From the NCBI GenBank assembly GCA_013339895.1, contig JABACO010000017.1:2066749-2130748 (forward strand): a DNA stretch of 64,000 nt, read 5' to 3'. The notes below the pieces were generated by a model. It had not been told where the DNA came from. It worked only from the letters and a program-made list of their open reading frames with translations, and searched no databases. This DNA is from Ephydatia muelleri. Its lineage: Eukaryota > Porifera > Demospongiae > Spongillida > Spongillidae. Position 1 is the first letter of the stretch. Each line of letters opens with the position of its first letter. Both the position numbers and the translations under genes were made by a program. Below are positions 36,325-52,333 of the stretch, one piece after another.

Positions 36325-36735
36325 CACCACCAATCCTACATCCTAGAGATCACTTTCTCGATAGAGAAGTTTTTTTAATTTTAATTAAATGTAATCGTCG
36401 AATTGGTAATAAAGCAACAGCACGATTCTGTGTAATAGCCGGGGATGCGCTTATTAGAAGCTTGAATAAAATGTCCAGACACATGCACGTACACACCAGA
36501 AAAATGTATAAGAAATTAAACCATTGTGGCATTTAATTTTTGGAAAGAGAAACTGTGTACTTCTAAATGAAAAGCGTTTCTCGAGTGGAAAGCGAAATCT
36601 CTTTTAATAGTATTCAAGGATATAATTAACAAATAATTACTTTCACACACTTGCAGAATCTTTGTTTGATTCTACAAGTGATTCATAACAGACTCTTAAT
36701 AGGGTGGAGAGCCGAAGTCATATTTTCATCCATCT
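36325..36735. other. Short intergenic stretch
   Basis: AT-rich; no gene signal seen. Confidence 0.5.
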
Positions 36736-37157
36736 CCCTCCTCATGCCCCAGTACAGCACTACCCTCAATCCCTCCTCATGTCCCAGTACAGCACTACCC
36801 TCAATCCCTCCTCATGTCCCAGTACAGCACTACCCCAGTACAGCACTACCCTCAATCCCTCCTCATGTCCCAGTACAGCACTACCCTCAATCCCTCCTCA
36901 TGTCCAGTACAGCACTACCCCAGTACAGCACTACCCTCAATCCCTCCTCATGCCCCAGTACAGCACTACCCCTCAATCCCTTCTCATGCCCCCAGTACAG
37001 CACTACCCCTCAACCCCTCCTCATGTCCCAGTACAGCACTACCCTCAATCCCTCCTCATGCCCCAGTACAGCACTACCCCTCAATCCCTTCTCATGCCCC
37101 AGTACAGCACTACCCCTCAATCCCTCCTCATGTCCCAGTACAGCACTACCCCTCAAC
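36736..37157. repeat. 35-bp minisatellite, about a dozen units
   Basis: The unit is CCCAGTACAGCACTACCCTC followed by AATCCCTCCTCATGT, with small indels and partial units. Open frames on the plus strand reflect the repeat only. Confidence 0.9.
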
Positions 37158-37737
37158 CAACACCAAATACATGTAGGTTTATAGCGTCATTGTGCACGCC
37201 TGCAACAAACGAACAAACAACCACATACACGAATGTACAATCATAACTCAAAAACCTAAGGGGGGAAAAAAAAAAAAAAGAAAAAAAAAACGTGTGGGGG
37301 CATACAGAAAAAACCAATGGCACGCTTACTACCTAACTACCACCACGCACAAGTTCTGCCGTTAACTTCATGGTCTGCTGCATGCTTGTCAAGGGTCCGT
37401 CTGTTGAGAACTGTCGGCTGAATCAAAAACAACTCCACCACCACAAAACACGTACAACACCACATAAATGTTGGGAGCACGTGCACGACACTTAAGAGAC
37501 GCTCAAACCTATTTAAAGGGAGCATAGTTTTTGTCTAATTCACTACGTGTAAGTGAAAATATCAATCTGTATCTAAACCCAACAGCTTAGATGCAGCTAT
37601 AGACCTTCTCCATGTGACCGGGTTCAGCTCCGTATTCTGTCACACATCCCAGCATAAATTAATACATGCACGATCCGCCATGTTTGCGCACAGCATAAAT
37701 ACATTATGCGTATTGGTTGTGGTAGCTACATGTACTA

Positions 37738-37822
37738 GTCTCGTACCCAGACCCAACGTTACGCAGCTGCGGGTGGATTACATCACCGCTTCGAGTCGTA
37801 ACGTTGGGTCTGGGTACGAGAC
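37738..37822. repeat. Perfect 26-bp inverted repeat, 33-bp spacer
   Basis: The arms at 37738-37763 and 37797-37822 are exact reverse complements. It lies upstream of the first Ig receptor gene. Confidence 0.9.
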
Positions 37823-37879
37823 GAGTAAAAACTATTAATAGCTGTTTCGTTACGCCTATATGTATATTTAGGGGCTAAC

Positions 37880-38095
37880 CCCACCCCCACCCACACCCAC
37901 GCCTACACCTACCACCCACACCCACACGCACACACACACCACACACACACACCACACACACACCACACACACACACCACACACACACACCACACACACAC
38001 ACACCACACACACACCACACACCACACACACACACACCACACACACACACCACACACACACAACACTACACCAACACCCATCCACACCCACACCT
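37880..38095. repeat. (CA)n-rich simple repeat
   Basis: CACACA runs interrupted by ACC. It explains the Cys/Val-rich frames on the minus strand. Confidence 0.9.
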
Positions 38096-38541
38096 TTCCT
38101 CTGCCCTGTTCCGCCTCCCCTGCTAACTGATACCTGCTATAGTACAGGTGCACATACTACATTGAACCAGTTGCATCTCTTAGGCCGTACACAAATACAG
38201 CCCGGATAGTGGTATACCACTCTCAAGCATTGGATCATATAGTTCCTTCATCGATCAACCGTCACGATCATGATTACGCCTGTTCGGAAGACATAATTAC
38301 AATAATTTTGATTACGAATAAGCGACTTAGCACTTACGATGGACCGGAAGGAAGTGTGTTGACCCACCGTTCAAACAACTGTTTATCAGCCCCATACAGC
38401 GTAAGTGAAAATAAAGCTGAGAGACGTACAGAGCCTCTCATGTCTATTGGTCTCCCTCTACATGTAATGTCTTCATTGTGCATGAACTGATTGACGTCCC
38501 TCTTGTGTTTGTACGTGCAGTTATCCCCGCGCGCCAAACAA

Positions 38542-41219
38542 ATGCCCATTCTACTCCTTCTGCTACTCGCTGTATCACAAGCGGACGGTGAGTGCTTGTT
38601 TGTGTAACTATATATATATATACGACCGTATATATACACGGCGCTGACGAGTGCTAATACGGCATGCATGTGCCGCCATGCACGGTGTCCCTTTAGGAAG
38701 CTTTGTTGAACATATCTTTGGTAGCACTTTTGGCGGTATAGAACAGCCTGCACATCCTACAACCTGAGGCTATATCTACAAGTATAGCGTGATTGGTTTA
38801 CTGATCGAGGTATATAGCAGCATGCATGCTACGAGGTTCACGTACGAAGATTATATGCAGAGCAATGCATAGCATGACGGCCTCGACATGCATAAGCTTT
38901 TCTTTTCTAATTTATTTCTACCATATCGGGTAACAGCAGTTAAAAGCAATGGGTGGTGGTGAGTAGGCTATGTGTTGTAAATTTCGATAAAATATTCTAT
39001 TGGGTACATGTAAGCCAAAACAAACACTGCCCGGGGACGCCACTGAGTTTATTACATGCGAGGTCTTAATTCATCAGCTCATTTCAGTTGATAAGTCTCA
39101 TCTGCTAAATTATCCTCTGAATTAAGAACTGAAGTATATCCCTAGCTGCATCCATCAGTGACCCTTGTGGTCACACACTAACTATTCATAACTTATTCAT
39201 TACAGTACAAAAATATTGCAGGTGAGCATGCAGCATCTCAGGTTTCCTAATGTACACAGACTCTAATCTGATGGACAAGCCGACAAAACCTAGCATTAAG
39301 ATCATGACCCTTCAGTGACTTTGAAGTCTATATGCATCAGGTCATGCTTTTTTGTTTCTCTTCCCAGTTCCTGACCCCCATCTCCCAACCCCAACACTGT
39401 GGACTCTCAGAATGAACTACTCGCTCACCTGCGTGCTGTCTAATTTGCAGTCCTATGCTGGATTACATGTTCTCTTCAGACTGGAGATCAGAGGACCACA
39501 TAGTACCCTGAGGGCATCCCAGTCAACCACATCTCCCAACATCAGCTGTTACTTCTCTCCACTGGTGGTGTCCGATGGAGGGAACTACACATGCAATGGA
39601 ACTGTTTTTGTCATGGAGGACAATAGCACACACCCAATTAATTCAGCCATGACCACCATTACTGTGGAAAGTGAGTCTCCACTTGTTGCATTGGTTGCTA
39701 TTTGTAAATGTATTGAAGCTAATCTTCTCAATAGTTCCTTTTGCTCCTGTACCCGAAATATATCCCGTTGCTGAGTTAACCTATGCTGGCTCAAGGCTCC
39801 TTCTCAACTGCACATGCACAGTGGTGGATGCCCTACCTAACCAAACGATGGTGGACATGTTGTGGTATAAAGATAACAACCTTCTTCTAAACAACACCTA
39901 CCTCCTTGTTGGTCCCACAACCCCTGTGTCTCCCACCTCCTATGTAAAGAGGTTGTGGTTCACTCCTGCAATGGAGCAGGACAGTGGAGTGTATTTGTGC
40001 AATGTGACCATTAGACCAATGGTTCCCTCCATGTATGTGCACAGCCAAGTACAGTCTACCTCCTACAGGCTTTCAGTTACAGGTATGGTGGTATATCATT
40101 CTGTGAGCATGGAATGGGGGTGATTTGTACCTGGTCTGATAGTTCCAATGGTTGGAGTCTCCTTGGAATCACCGTCACTTCGAGCTCTGACCATGCATCC
40201 CTACAATGTGCTACACCTGATGTGCAGTGCTACTGTAGTTGGGGTAGTTGTCTATCCCTTTATCTTCTCCTGGAATCTGGTGGTCAACAAAAGTGCTCCT
40301 GTGGCTGTGGCAGATGGAATCAACACAACTGACTCCATTCCTCCAGTGGGACTGAGTTCAGTGCAGGTGACTGTAACTAGCCCAGGGGTGTATGTCTACA
40401 ACTGCTCTGTGACCATCAGTGAGGCTTCGGCATCAGGAAGCAGTCAGACTACCATTACTGTGAGTGGTAAGCACACTCCTTCCTTTTAATTGACCTGTTA
40501 CATGTATATGCCTATCTGAATAAAGGGCCATCTCTTCCACTGAGCCCCACCAACCTACAGGCACTTGAGGTGAACACCTCCTCAGTATCGGTGACCTGGA
40601 CCGTGACAAAGGTGGCATTTACACCGGAAGTGTACAGCATTCGATTCTGGTCACCTCCCAGTACTGGGTACACCACCAGTGATAAGGTCAATGGAACATC
40701 TGACATTGTTGCGGAAGATATGCAATACACCATCCTGCTGACTGGCCTCACAGCAAATCTGCATTACGTCTTCCAAGTGGAAGCCAAAAACACTGTTGGA
40801 TCAACTCTGAGTGCGACAATTATGAGCAGTAGGCAGTGTACCTTTGCTTGCATGCAGGCTATAATATTCTCTCCCATTCTCTCCCAAGCATTTGCAAAAA
40901 GTGGTGGGCCAGAGTCGACATCCATTGCAGTAGTCATAATCTCCACTATCTCTCCTTCCCTAATATTGGCTATCATTATCTTAATAATAGTCATAGCAAT
41001 CGTCCGATACAGATGGTAAGCACTTCTTCACTACACCTATACCTGAGAAGATTAAAACTCTCTTTTTTACTCTGCAGTGCAATAACTCAGGTTACTGTTT
41101 CCTTAAGAGAAGACGTTGATATGAAAGACAGTGAGCTTGACATGGGCCAAAAGTTTAAAATGACTGAGAATGAAAGTTATGAAGACATTATACTAAAAAG
41201 AAACATTGTGTATCAGTAA
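38542..41219 (+). CDS. Ig-Ig-Ig-FN3 transmembrane receptor, plus-strand member of a convergent pair
   Basis: Seven exons: 38542-38587, 39368-39670, 39735-40082, 40143-40466, 40526-40828, 40889-41015, 41078-41219. Phases agree; 530 residues. Exon 1 encodes a signal peptide (MPILLLLLLAVSQAD). Exons 2-4 each encode an Ig-like domain with the expected cysteine pairs (LTCVLS/YTCNG, LNCTC/YLCNV, LMCSA/YNCSV) and many N-glycosylation sites. Exon 5 is an FN3 domain (SVTWTV, LTGLTANLHYVFQVEA). Exon 6 is a transmembrane helix rich in Ile/Leu/Val, ending RYR. Exon 7 is a tail of about 48 residues ending in ESYEDI and IVYQ, tyrosine motifs of the YxxI type. The function is probably cell-surface recognition or adhesion; the ligand is unknown. 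I recognise no specific orthologue. Confidence 0.85.
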
Positions 41220-41416
41220 ATAGTTCTAAGAATTACCATCATCTCTATAGCTAAGTCTCTATCATCATTTTTGGATGTCCAACTTCAAGGGGCATGTAAC
41301 TACTGCATCAAGCTAAGTTGTATGCAAACATAAAAAATAATATGATAAAACAATAATAATCTCCTGTTTACTGAGATCGCTCCAATGCAAGGTGGTGTGA
41401 AGGCAGTTGCATTACA
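41220..41416. other. Gap between the 3' ends of the convergent receptor genes
   Basis: Only about 200 bp separate the two stop codons, so the 3' UTRs must be short or overlap. No canonical AATAAA is obvious; AATAAT-like sequences occur near 41340-41360. Confidence 0.55.
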
Positions 41417-44166
41417 TTAGAGCTCAGTGAATATTGGCTCACGCTTTGAAGTCACTGGAATCTCATAAGGGAAAGGGCTGTGGGTTAGAAATGGTATCAT
41501 TGAAAAGAAACACAAAATCCCCCTATCCAACCACATACCAATTGTATTTTCTGATGGTGCATGTTTCAGTCCTGATAATAAAAGCATTAGAATGCAAATT
41601 GTGCGGAGATGAGTGCATTTTACCTTCTGTAGCAGAGCATTGCAACCAGGCCAGCAATGAGTCCTGTCATAACAAAAAGACCAAGAGGAACAGAGAGTGC
41701 CACTGCGAGAACGGAATAAGTCTTCTCCTCATTTTTACCTGTAAAGCAGGTTACAGCATTGCTAATCTACGCACCAGCTTTTTATATGGCCTAACGTAGC
41801 GGAGTTTAGTTACCATAAGGTGCTTGTTGAAATGTTGCACTCAGAGTTGATCCAACAGTGTTGTTGGCTTCCACTTGGAAGACGTAATGCAGATTTGCTG
41901 TGAGGCCAGTCAGCAGGATGGTGTATTGCATATCTTCCACACCAATGTCAGATGTTCCATTGACTTTATCACTGGTGGTGTACTCAGTACTGGGAGGTGA
42001 CCAGAATCGAATGCTGTACACTTCCGGTGTAAATGCCACCTTTGTCACGGTCCAGGTCACCAATACTGAGGAGGTGTTCACCTCAAGTGCCTGTAGGTTG
42101 GTGGGGCTCAGTGGAAGAGATGGCCCTTTATTCAGATAGGCGTATACATGTAACAGGTCAATTAAAAGGAATGAGGAGTGTGCTTACCACTGACAGTAAT
42201 GGTAGTCTGACTGCTTCCTGATGCCGAAGCCTCACTGATGGTCACAGAGCAGTTGTAGACATACACCCCTGGGCTAGTTAGAGTCACCTGCACAGAACTC
42301 AGTCCCACTGGAGGAATGGAGTCAGTTGTGTTGATTCCATCCGCCACAGCCACAGGAGCACTTTTGTTGACCACCAGATTCCAGGAGAAGATAAAGGGAT
42401 AGACAACTACCCCAACTACAGTAGCACTGCACATCAGGTGTAGCACATTGTAGGGATGCATGGTCAGAGCTCGATGTGACGGTGATTCCAAGGAGACTCC
42501 AACCATTGGAACTATCAGACCAGGTACAAATCACCCCCATTCCATGCTCACAGAATGACATACCACCATACCTGTAACTGAAAGCCTGTAGGAGGCAGAC
42601 TGTACTTGGCTGTGCACATACATGGAGGGAACCATTGGTCTAATGGTCACATTGCACAAATACACTCCACTGTCCTGTTCCATTGCAGGAGTGAACCACA
42701 ACCTCTTTACATAGGAGGTGGGAGACACAGGGGTTGTGGGACCAACAAGGAGGTAGGTGTTGTTTAGAAGAAGGTTGCTATCTTTATACCACAACATGTC
42801 CACCATTGTTTGGTTAGGTAGGGCATCCACCACTGTGCAAGTGCAGTTGAGAAGGAGCCTTGAGCCAGCATAGGTTAACCCAGCAACGGGATATATTTCG
42901 GGTACAAGAGCAAAAGGAACTATTGAGAAGATTAGTTTCAATGCATTTACAAATAGCAACCAATGCAACAAGTGGAGACTCACTTTCCACAGTAATGGTG
43001 GTCATGGCTGAATTAATTGGGTGTGTGCTATTGTCCTCCATGACAAAAACAGTTCCATTGCATGTGTAGTTCCCTCCATCGGACACCACCAGTGGAGAGA
43101 AGTAACAGCTGATGTTGGGAGATGTGGTCGACTGGGATGCCCTCGGGGTACTATCTGGTCCTCTGATCTCCAGTCTGAAGAGAACATCTAACCCAGCATA
43201 GGACTGCAAATTAGACAGCACGCAGGTGAGCGAGTAGTTCATTCCGAGAGTCCACAGTGTTGGGGTTGGGAGATGGGGGTCAGGAACTGGAAAGAGAATA
43301 GAAACATTTCAGCTGAAAATGTCAATGGTGGGGGAGAGGACAGGAGGAGTGCATTGTGCTGGCGTCATTAATTAAATGTAGGCTTGTGCATAGCTGTTGC
43401 ATTCCCATCAGATTAGGGTGGTACCATCCTGTGTATACTAGGATGGAGCTCACCTGCAATATTTTGTACCGCTAGGGTAACTAGCATGTAACCACAAGGG
43501 TACCACATGTTTGTGAGCCTGTTTACACTAGTATTTGCTCATACGTATTTATTAAGTGAGATAGTCTCAACGTGGCTTTTTTTCAAGGCAATTAATGGCA
43601 CAAAAGATAAGACCTCTGCAGGTATGATTGACAGAAATGGTTGTATTTATCTCCGAGCTAGATGTGGTGGAATACCAATCTATAGCTTCTCATGCAATGT
43701 TCTTACACTACCATGCACACTATAAACACACTCACACACACTCACCACACACATTCACTCCACATGAAACACACACATGCACACATTCACACATTCATGT
43801 ACACATAAAGACACATACATGTACACACACGTACACACACACTTACAAACACACACGTACACACACATACACACACACACGCGCGCGCGCTTAACAGCAG
43901 GCTGGTACGAGCATGCTGTATCTCGAAAGAATCGTATGCGCTTTGTCAGAGCACCACCTTCGAGTACATTGATCGCCACTCCCTAGAGGTAACTTTCTCA
44001 GTTATAAAAGCAGCTATCCGTACGTTTAGCATAAAACCATTGTCAGTGTACACTTTCCGCACCGTAAGGAAGGTGCCCTTACACAGCGCGATAGATACTT
44101 ACCATCCGCCTTTGATAAGGCAAAGAGCAGAAGAAGCTGTCTCAGCATTGGTATATTCGCCGCCAT
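41417..44166 (-). CDS. Ig-Ig-Ig-FN3 transmembrane receptor, minus-strand member of a convergent pair
   Basis: Exons on the minus strand: 44166-44103 (signal peptide, MLRQLLLLFALSKADG), 43286-42984, 42919-42572 and 42511-42188 (Ig 1-3), 42125-41814 (FN3), 41738-41624 (membrane segment, SVLAVALSVPLGLFVMTG then AMLCYRR), and two tentative tail exons 41571-41539 and 41477-41417. Phases agree; 519 residues. Ig exon lengths equal those of the plus-strand gene (303, 348, 324) and sequences are nearly identical, but signal peptide, FN3 end, membrane helix and tail differ. The predicted tail contains PYEIPV. If exon 7 is read through instead of spliced at 41539, the tail ends within a few residues. 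Function unknown; likely surface recognition. Confidence 0.82.
43725..43892. repeat. (CA)n simple repeat in intron 1 of the minus-strand receptor gene
   Basis: Interrupted ACAC runs ending in (GC)n. They explain the His/Thr-rich frames. Confidence 0.85.
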
Positions 44167-44711
44167 GAAAGTCCTATACGCCAGAAAAGAAAAGGAAAAG
44201 AAAGAAAGAAATTGTTTGGCTCTCTTTGGTGGCACTCCGACATGTCTACAGCTGACACATATCATGCTACGCTATACACACTCATGGACTTACTTATATG
44301 TAGATTGCCGTAGATGTAGTATGTTCTGTAAAAAGTCGGTTTCCGTGAACATGGCCGCTATATACACTTCCTTCCGGTGGATTCAGATTTGCAGTGACGC
44401 TCCTTCGTTATGCATTTAATCGGTATGGTGACACCTCTTTGTGTCTACCAGCTGATGCGTGACGCTACCGTTGAGTTCAGCCAAAAACAATTTCCCAAAA
44501 TTTGACATCAAAACGGTTGATCTGACCATAGACATAATATCCATTATCTGACTAACTGGCACTCAGCTAGTAAATCGCCTTTTTTTAAAAGTCTGGGTAC
44601 CAGACCCTTAACTTTTATAGTACAGTAGTCGGGGGGGGGGGGGGGGGGGGGGGGGGCAAAAAAAGTTATAGACACCATCCTAAAAATTCTTAAAATCAAA
44701 GTCCAGGTCAA

Positions 44712-44742
<31 letters not shown>

Positions 44743-45114
44743 ACGAACACGCCCATTTCTCGACCACGCCCCTTAAAACCATTACGCAATCGACGATGAC
44801 CGCACCTCTTTTAATAATAAGAATGAAATCCTTGCACTATACTACACATTGCCGCATTGCGCTTATAAATAGTTAGGATGTTATTCCCATTCCTCTCGCA
44901 TTAACCTTGCTCCAAAACAAAGAGATCCGAGGCTCCATTAGCATATCCGTCTTCAGAAGCGAGAATTCCTCCTTCAGCTTCTTTGCAGTAAGCTCCTTGC
45001 CCAGAACCCCTATATATTCATCTTTGCTTATTGCAAACTTGTTTATCTTCTCCGCTGAAACTTGCTGGGAAGAATGTCTATCAGCATATGGTCTAACCAG
45101 TGGTAGCTCCAGAC
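44167..45114. other. Intergenic, with paired G26 and C28 tracts
   Basis: G26 at 44631-44656 and C28 at 44712-44739 face each other across 55 bp and could form a hairpin or quadruplex. No gene seen. Confidence 0.7.
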
Positions 45115-46248
45115 TAGGGTGTGTAACCTCCCCTGCATAATGAAAATCGATTTTTCCGAATACTTTTAAAACACTAATCGATTTTTCAGGTTTTTGTGGA
45201 CTTGAAAATCGATTTTTCCGAATAGTTTAAAAAACAAAATCGATTTTTCCGAATAGGTTTTGCCAAATTTCCTGCCGAATACCTAGGTTATTCAGGTTAT
45301 GGTGCTTGTGGAGTGCACACTGAGAAGATCATTTATGTCTGCACAGAAATCCACCTGGTTTCGCACCCAAACCAGAGCTATTCATGTCAGTAGAAAATAC
45401 AGAGACACAAAGGTCTACACTCTACAGTAGCATGTGTTTGCCAAATAGAGTTTAATAAATTGTATCTTTACCATGCACTTGTAAATATCAATAGTAATGT
45501 AAACCTAACCATCCAACACTAACCACTGAGACCAGACATCACCATTAAAAACTCACAACACATCACCTACAATCACGTACTTCACTTACAATCATCCAAC
45601 AACACTCCATTCACGTTCTCGCTAAATGCATATGAAATTTCCCTTTAGTACGATTGCGTAATGATCTCTAATTCCTATACATACTCAAACAGAGCGCTTA
45701 TACTTACTTGAAGTGGGTGAGAAGTCTGTCATTCTATTTCACTCGCTAGCTCAATACTCAGATATGTTCACTTCGTACCACTGTACAATAAAACAATGCA
45801 ATACTAGTACGGGTACATAAATTTATTGCTACTACATATAAACACAACTCGTGGCACATACTAATGAACTTTTAACTACTTGAAGACGACATTACGCTGT
45901 ATATTTTGTATCCCCAATTGATGCACATTAAATATTTTGTATATATTACTATCTTACTCAATACCTATCAAATTCTTAATAGCGTCCCCCACATTGCATG
46001 TATGTAATTATCAATCGAAAATCATATCCGATTATCTGTATAAAAAGGTATTCGAATAATGGGCGAATTGTCGATGCTGACGACGAATACCTAAGTACCT
46101 CCGAATGGAGAAACATAAACCGGTTATTCCGAATAGATAAAATTTACTAATCGATTTTTCCGAATAATGCTAAATTGCTATTCGAACGGATAGGTTTTTG
46201 CGAGTATCCGAATAACCCGAATAACCTGATAACCGGTTACACACCCTA
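45115..46248. mobile_element. Non-autonomous hAT-like element, 1,134 bp, 8-bp target duplication
   Basis: The terminal inverted repeats are TAGGGTGTGTAACC and GGTTACACACCCTA. The flanking direct repeat CTCCAGAC (45107-45114 and 46249-46256) is an 8-bp target duplication, the length made by hAT transposases. Inside, the motif AATCGATTTTTCCGAATA recurs near both ends. There is no transposase frame. Confidence 0.88.
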
Positions 46249-46390
46249 CTCCAGACATACGCATTAGGTACATCAGATACAGAACAGGTTGACACGGTAT
46301 TGGTCTGTTAGTACATGGATTGGCATTTGATTCTTTCTCTGCAGATCTGTAGGACATCTTGTAAGCAAGAGGGCAGGAAGATTAAATATA

Positions 46391-46479
46391 AACCAGCCTA
46401 GTGAAGGGATCCACAAAAGCAATATGAATTAATATTAAATATTCATATTGCTTTTGTGGATCCCTTCACTAGGCTGGTT
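46391..46479. repeat. Perfect 39-bp palindrome with 11-bp spacer
   Basis: The arms at 46391-46429 and 46441-46479 are exact reverse complements around TAATATTAAAT. It could be a small foldback element or a hairpin-forming locus. Confidence 0.92.
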
Positions 46480-46914
46480 GCACATTACGTTACGGGTTGC
46501 ACAGCAGCTGGACTTGCAAACACGTGTCTTAACAACGTAGTTATTCTTGGCTGACTAGCGCTAGCTTTTACCTTAGCAGCAATCGCTTTGCAACTCTTGG
46601 ATTGTTGGTGCTGTCGTAGATTGATCTCGTGTATCAGCGGTATTTGAAGCTGTGCGTTGCAAATAGTTATATTCATGGTGAAAGCGTGCATGTGGGTTTG
46701 CAAATTAGCCTCAATCACGTGATAAGTAGGCCCTCACTATATTTTCCATACAAATAATAATATAGAATCGCGCTTACAGGCAGGCAGACAGTTGAGTTAA
46801 ACCCTATCTTTGCACGCATAGAAAACCTATGGACACTATACGAACAGTATGATGTTGTTATTATGTTGAAAAAAAAAATCGAAAATGTTATAATATTTAA
46901 TCCAAAATTTCATT

Positions 46915-46915
<1 letters not shown>

Positions 46916-46952
<37 letters not shown>

Positions 46953-47095
46953 AAACTTTGACACCTCATAACTTTTTTCCCCACACATCCCTGCAAAAAA
47001 TAATAGCATATTTGTGATGCTCTCAATGAGCTCTTCAAAGTTGGGGGATGGTTGTCTTGCACTTTGTTATTTGCCCCCCCCCCCCCCCCCCCCCC
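46916..47095. repeat. Two poly-C tracts
   Basis: C-only runs at about 46916-46950 and 47076-47095, in intergenic DNA upstream of TMEM167. Confidence 0.9.
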
Positions 47096-47365
47096 TCGGT
47101 AGTTGTTTATATTTTATTGTGGCGCATCTATAATGTGTGGGTATAACGATGTTTTGTGGCATGTCGTTGAGATGGCGATAATGCTTACGTATTAAATGGG
47201 TCCGTGCATATTAGCTGCTACGCGACTAGCAGCGATCGTCACATTTTGCTTTCAGTACGACGCATGCGCAGGCTCTGTAAACATTATTAAAAACAGACCG
47301 CGGCCCTGGGCACGAGCAGCAATGAGATTATTAAATTTTGATTGTTAAACAATAGAGCTAGAGAA

Positions 47366-51429
<4,064 letters not shown>

Positions 51430-52333
51430 TTCTTCTAATTGTTGCTGTTGTTTGTTTCAATCGTTTCTTTACTTCTCAGAGTACAAGGTCAAATTGGGAG
51501 TGCCTACACTAGTTTGATAGTCTTACATGTACACAGACACTGGGATGAGAAAAAGAAAACATGCATGTTATCTTGTTTAGAACATCTTGCTTCATCAAAT
51601 ATGGCACAGCTATTAACATTCATGTTGTTGCTTCATTTGGCAGGCTGTTAACTAGATATGACTATGTTTCGAGTTGGATATGTCTACATTCATCTAATCT
51701 TTTTAACCTTCAGTTTGACCATCCGCATATGCTTTCTGATTGGTTGCAAAACCTTAACATTCAACATTGTCTATTGTTTATGTAGTTCTATCTACTGCAC
51801 ATTAGTGCCTCAAATTTATGCTGTATGGGGTTGTACCTGTAAGTGAGAAGCTGCAACATTAGGGATGAGAAATGTATGTGCGAGAGCCAATTCAACAGTG
51901 TGTATGAGACAAAATTGTGTGCTTTATATTACACTACAGCACTAAAACTGCTGGCATGGCTACAATGGTGGTGGTGGTGGTCCCCCCTGAGTCATGGTCT
52001 TCTCCAGACCACAACCATGCCATCATTACATTTGTGACTACCACATCCCATGCAGCCATTGCCAAAGCTTATTACTATAATTTTGTAACACCAACTGATC
52101 AGTCATGTGTGGCATTTATAGTATAAGCCTCCTCTAAGGCAACTGAATAAAAGAATACTGTCATGTTCAATCCTATAAAGGGGGGGGCGGATCTTATTCT
52201 AGCGGTAGGTTCTTATTAATTAACATCAGCTAGTGAATAATAATAAATTGTAACGTAGACATTCATTCTTCTCAGCTGCTCTTATAAAATAGCGGTTTCT
52301 GTAGTCGCACCTCCTCGCCCGGCCTGAAAAGTA

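Noticed and set aside
36651..37246. Frames of 177 and 180 aa rich in Pro/Ser/Thr
   Set aside because: They are all read from a 35-bp minisatellite in every frame. No start context or flanking exon supports a mucin-like gene.
37868..38153. Cys/Val/Gly-rich frames
   Set aside because: They are translations of a (CA)n repeat; similar cases occur at 43628-43986, 47753-48134, 49408-49656 and 57587-57976.
41624..41799. Plus-strand 121-aa frame at 41434-41799 as a separate gene
   Set aside because: It overlaps the membrane and tail exons of the minus-strand receptor, whose phases fit. The plus frame has no domain.
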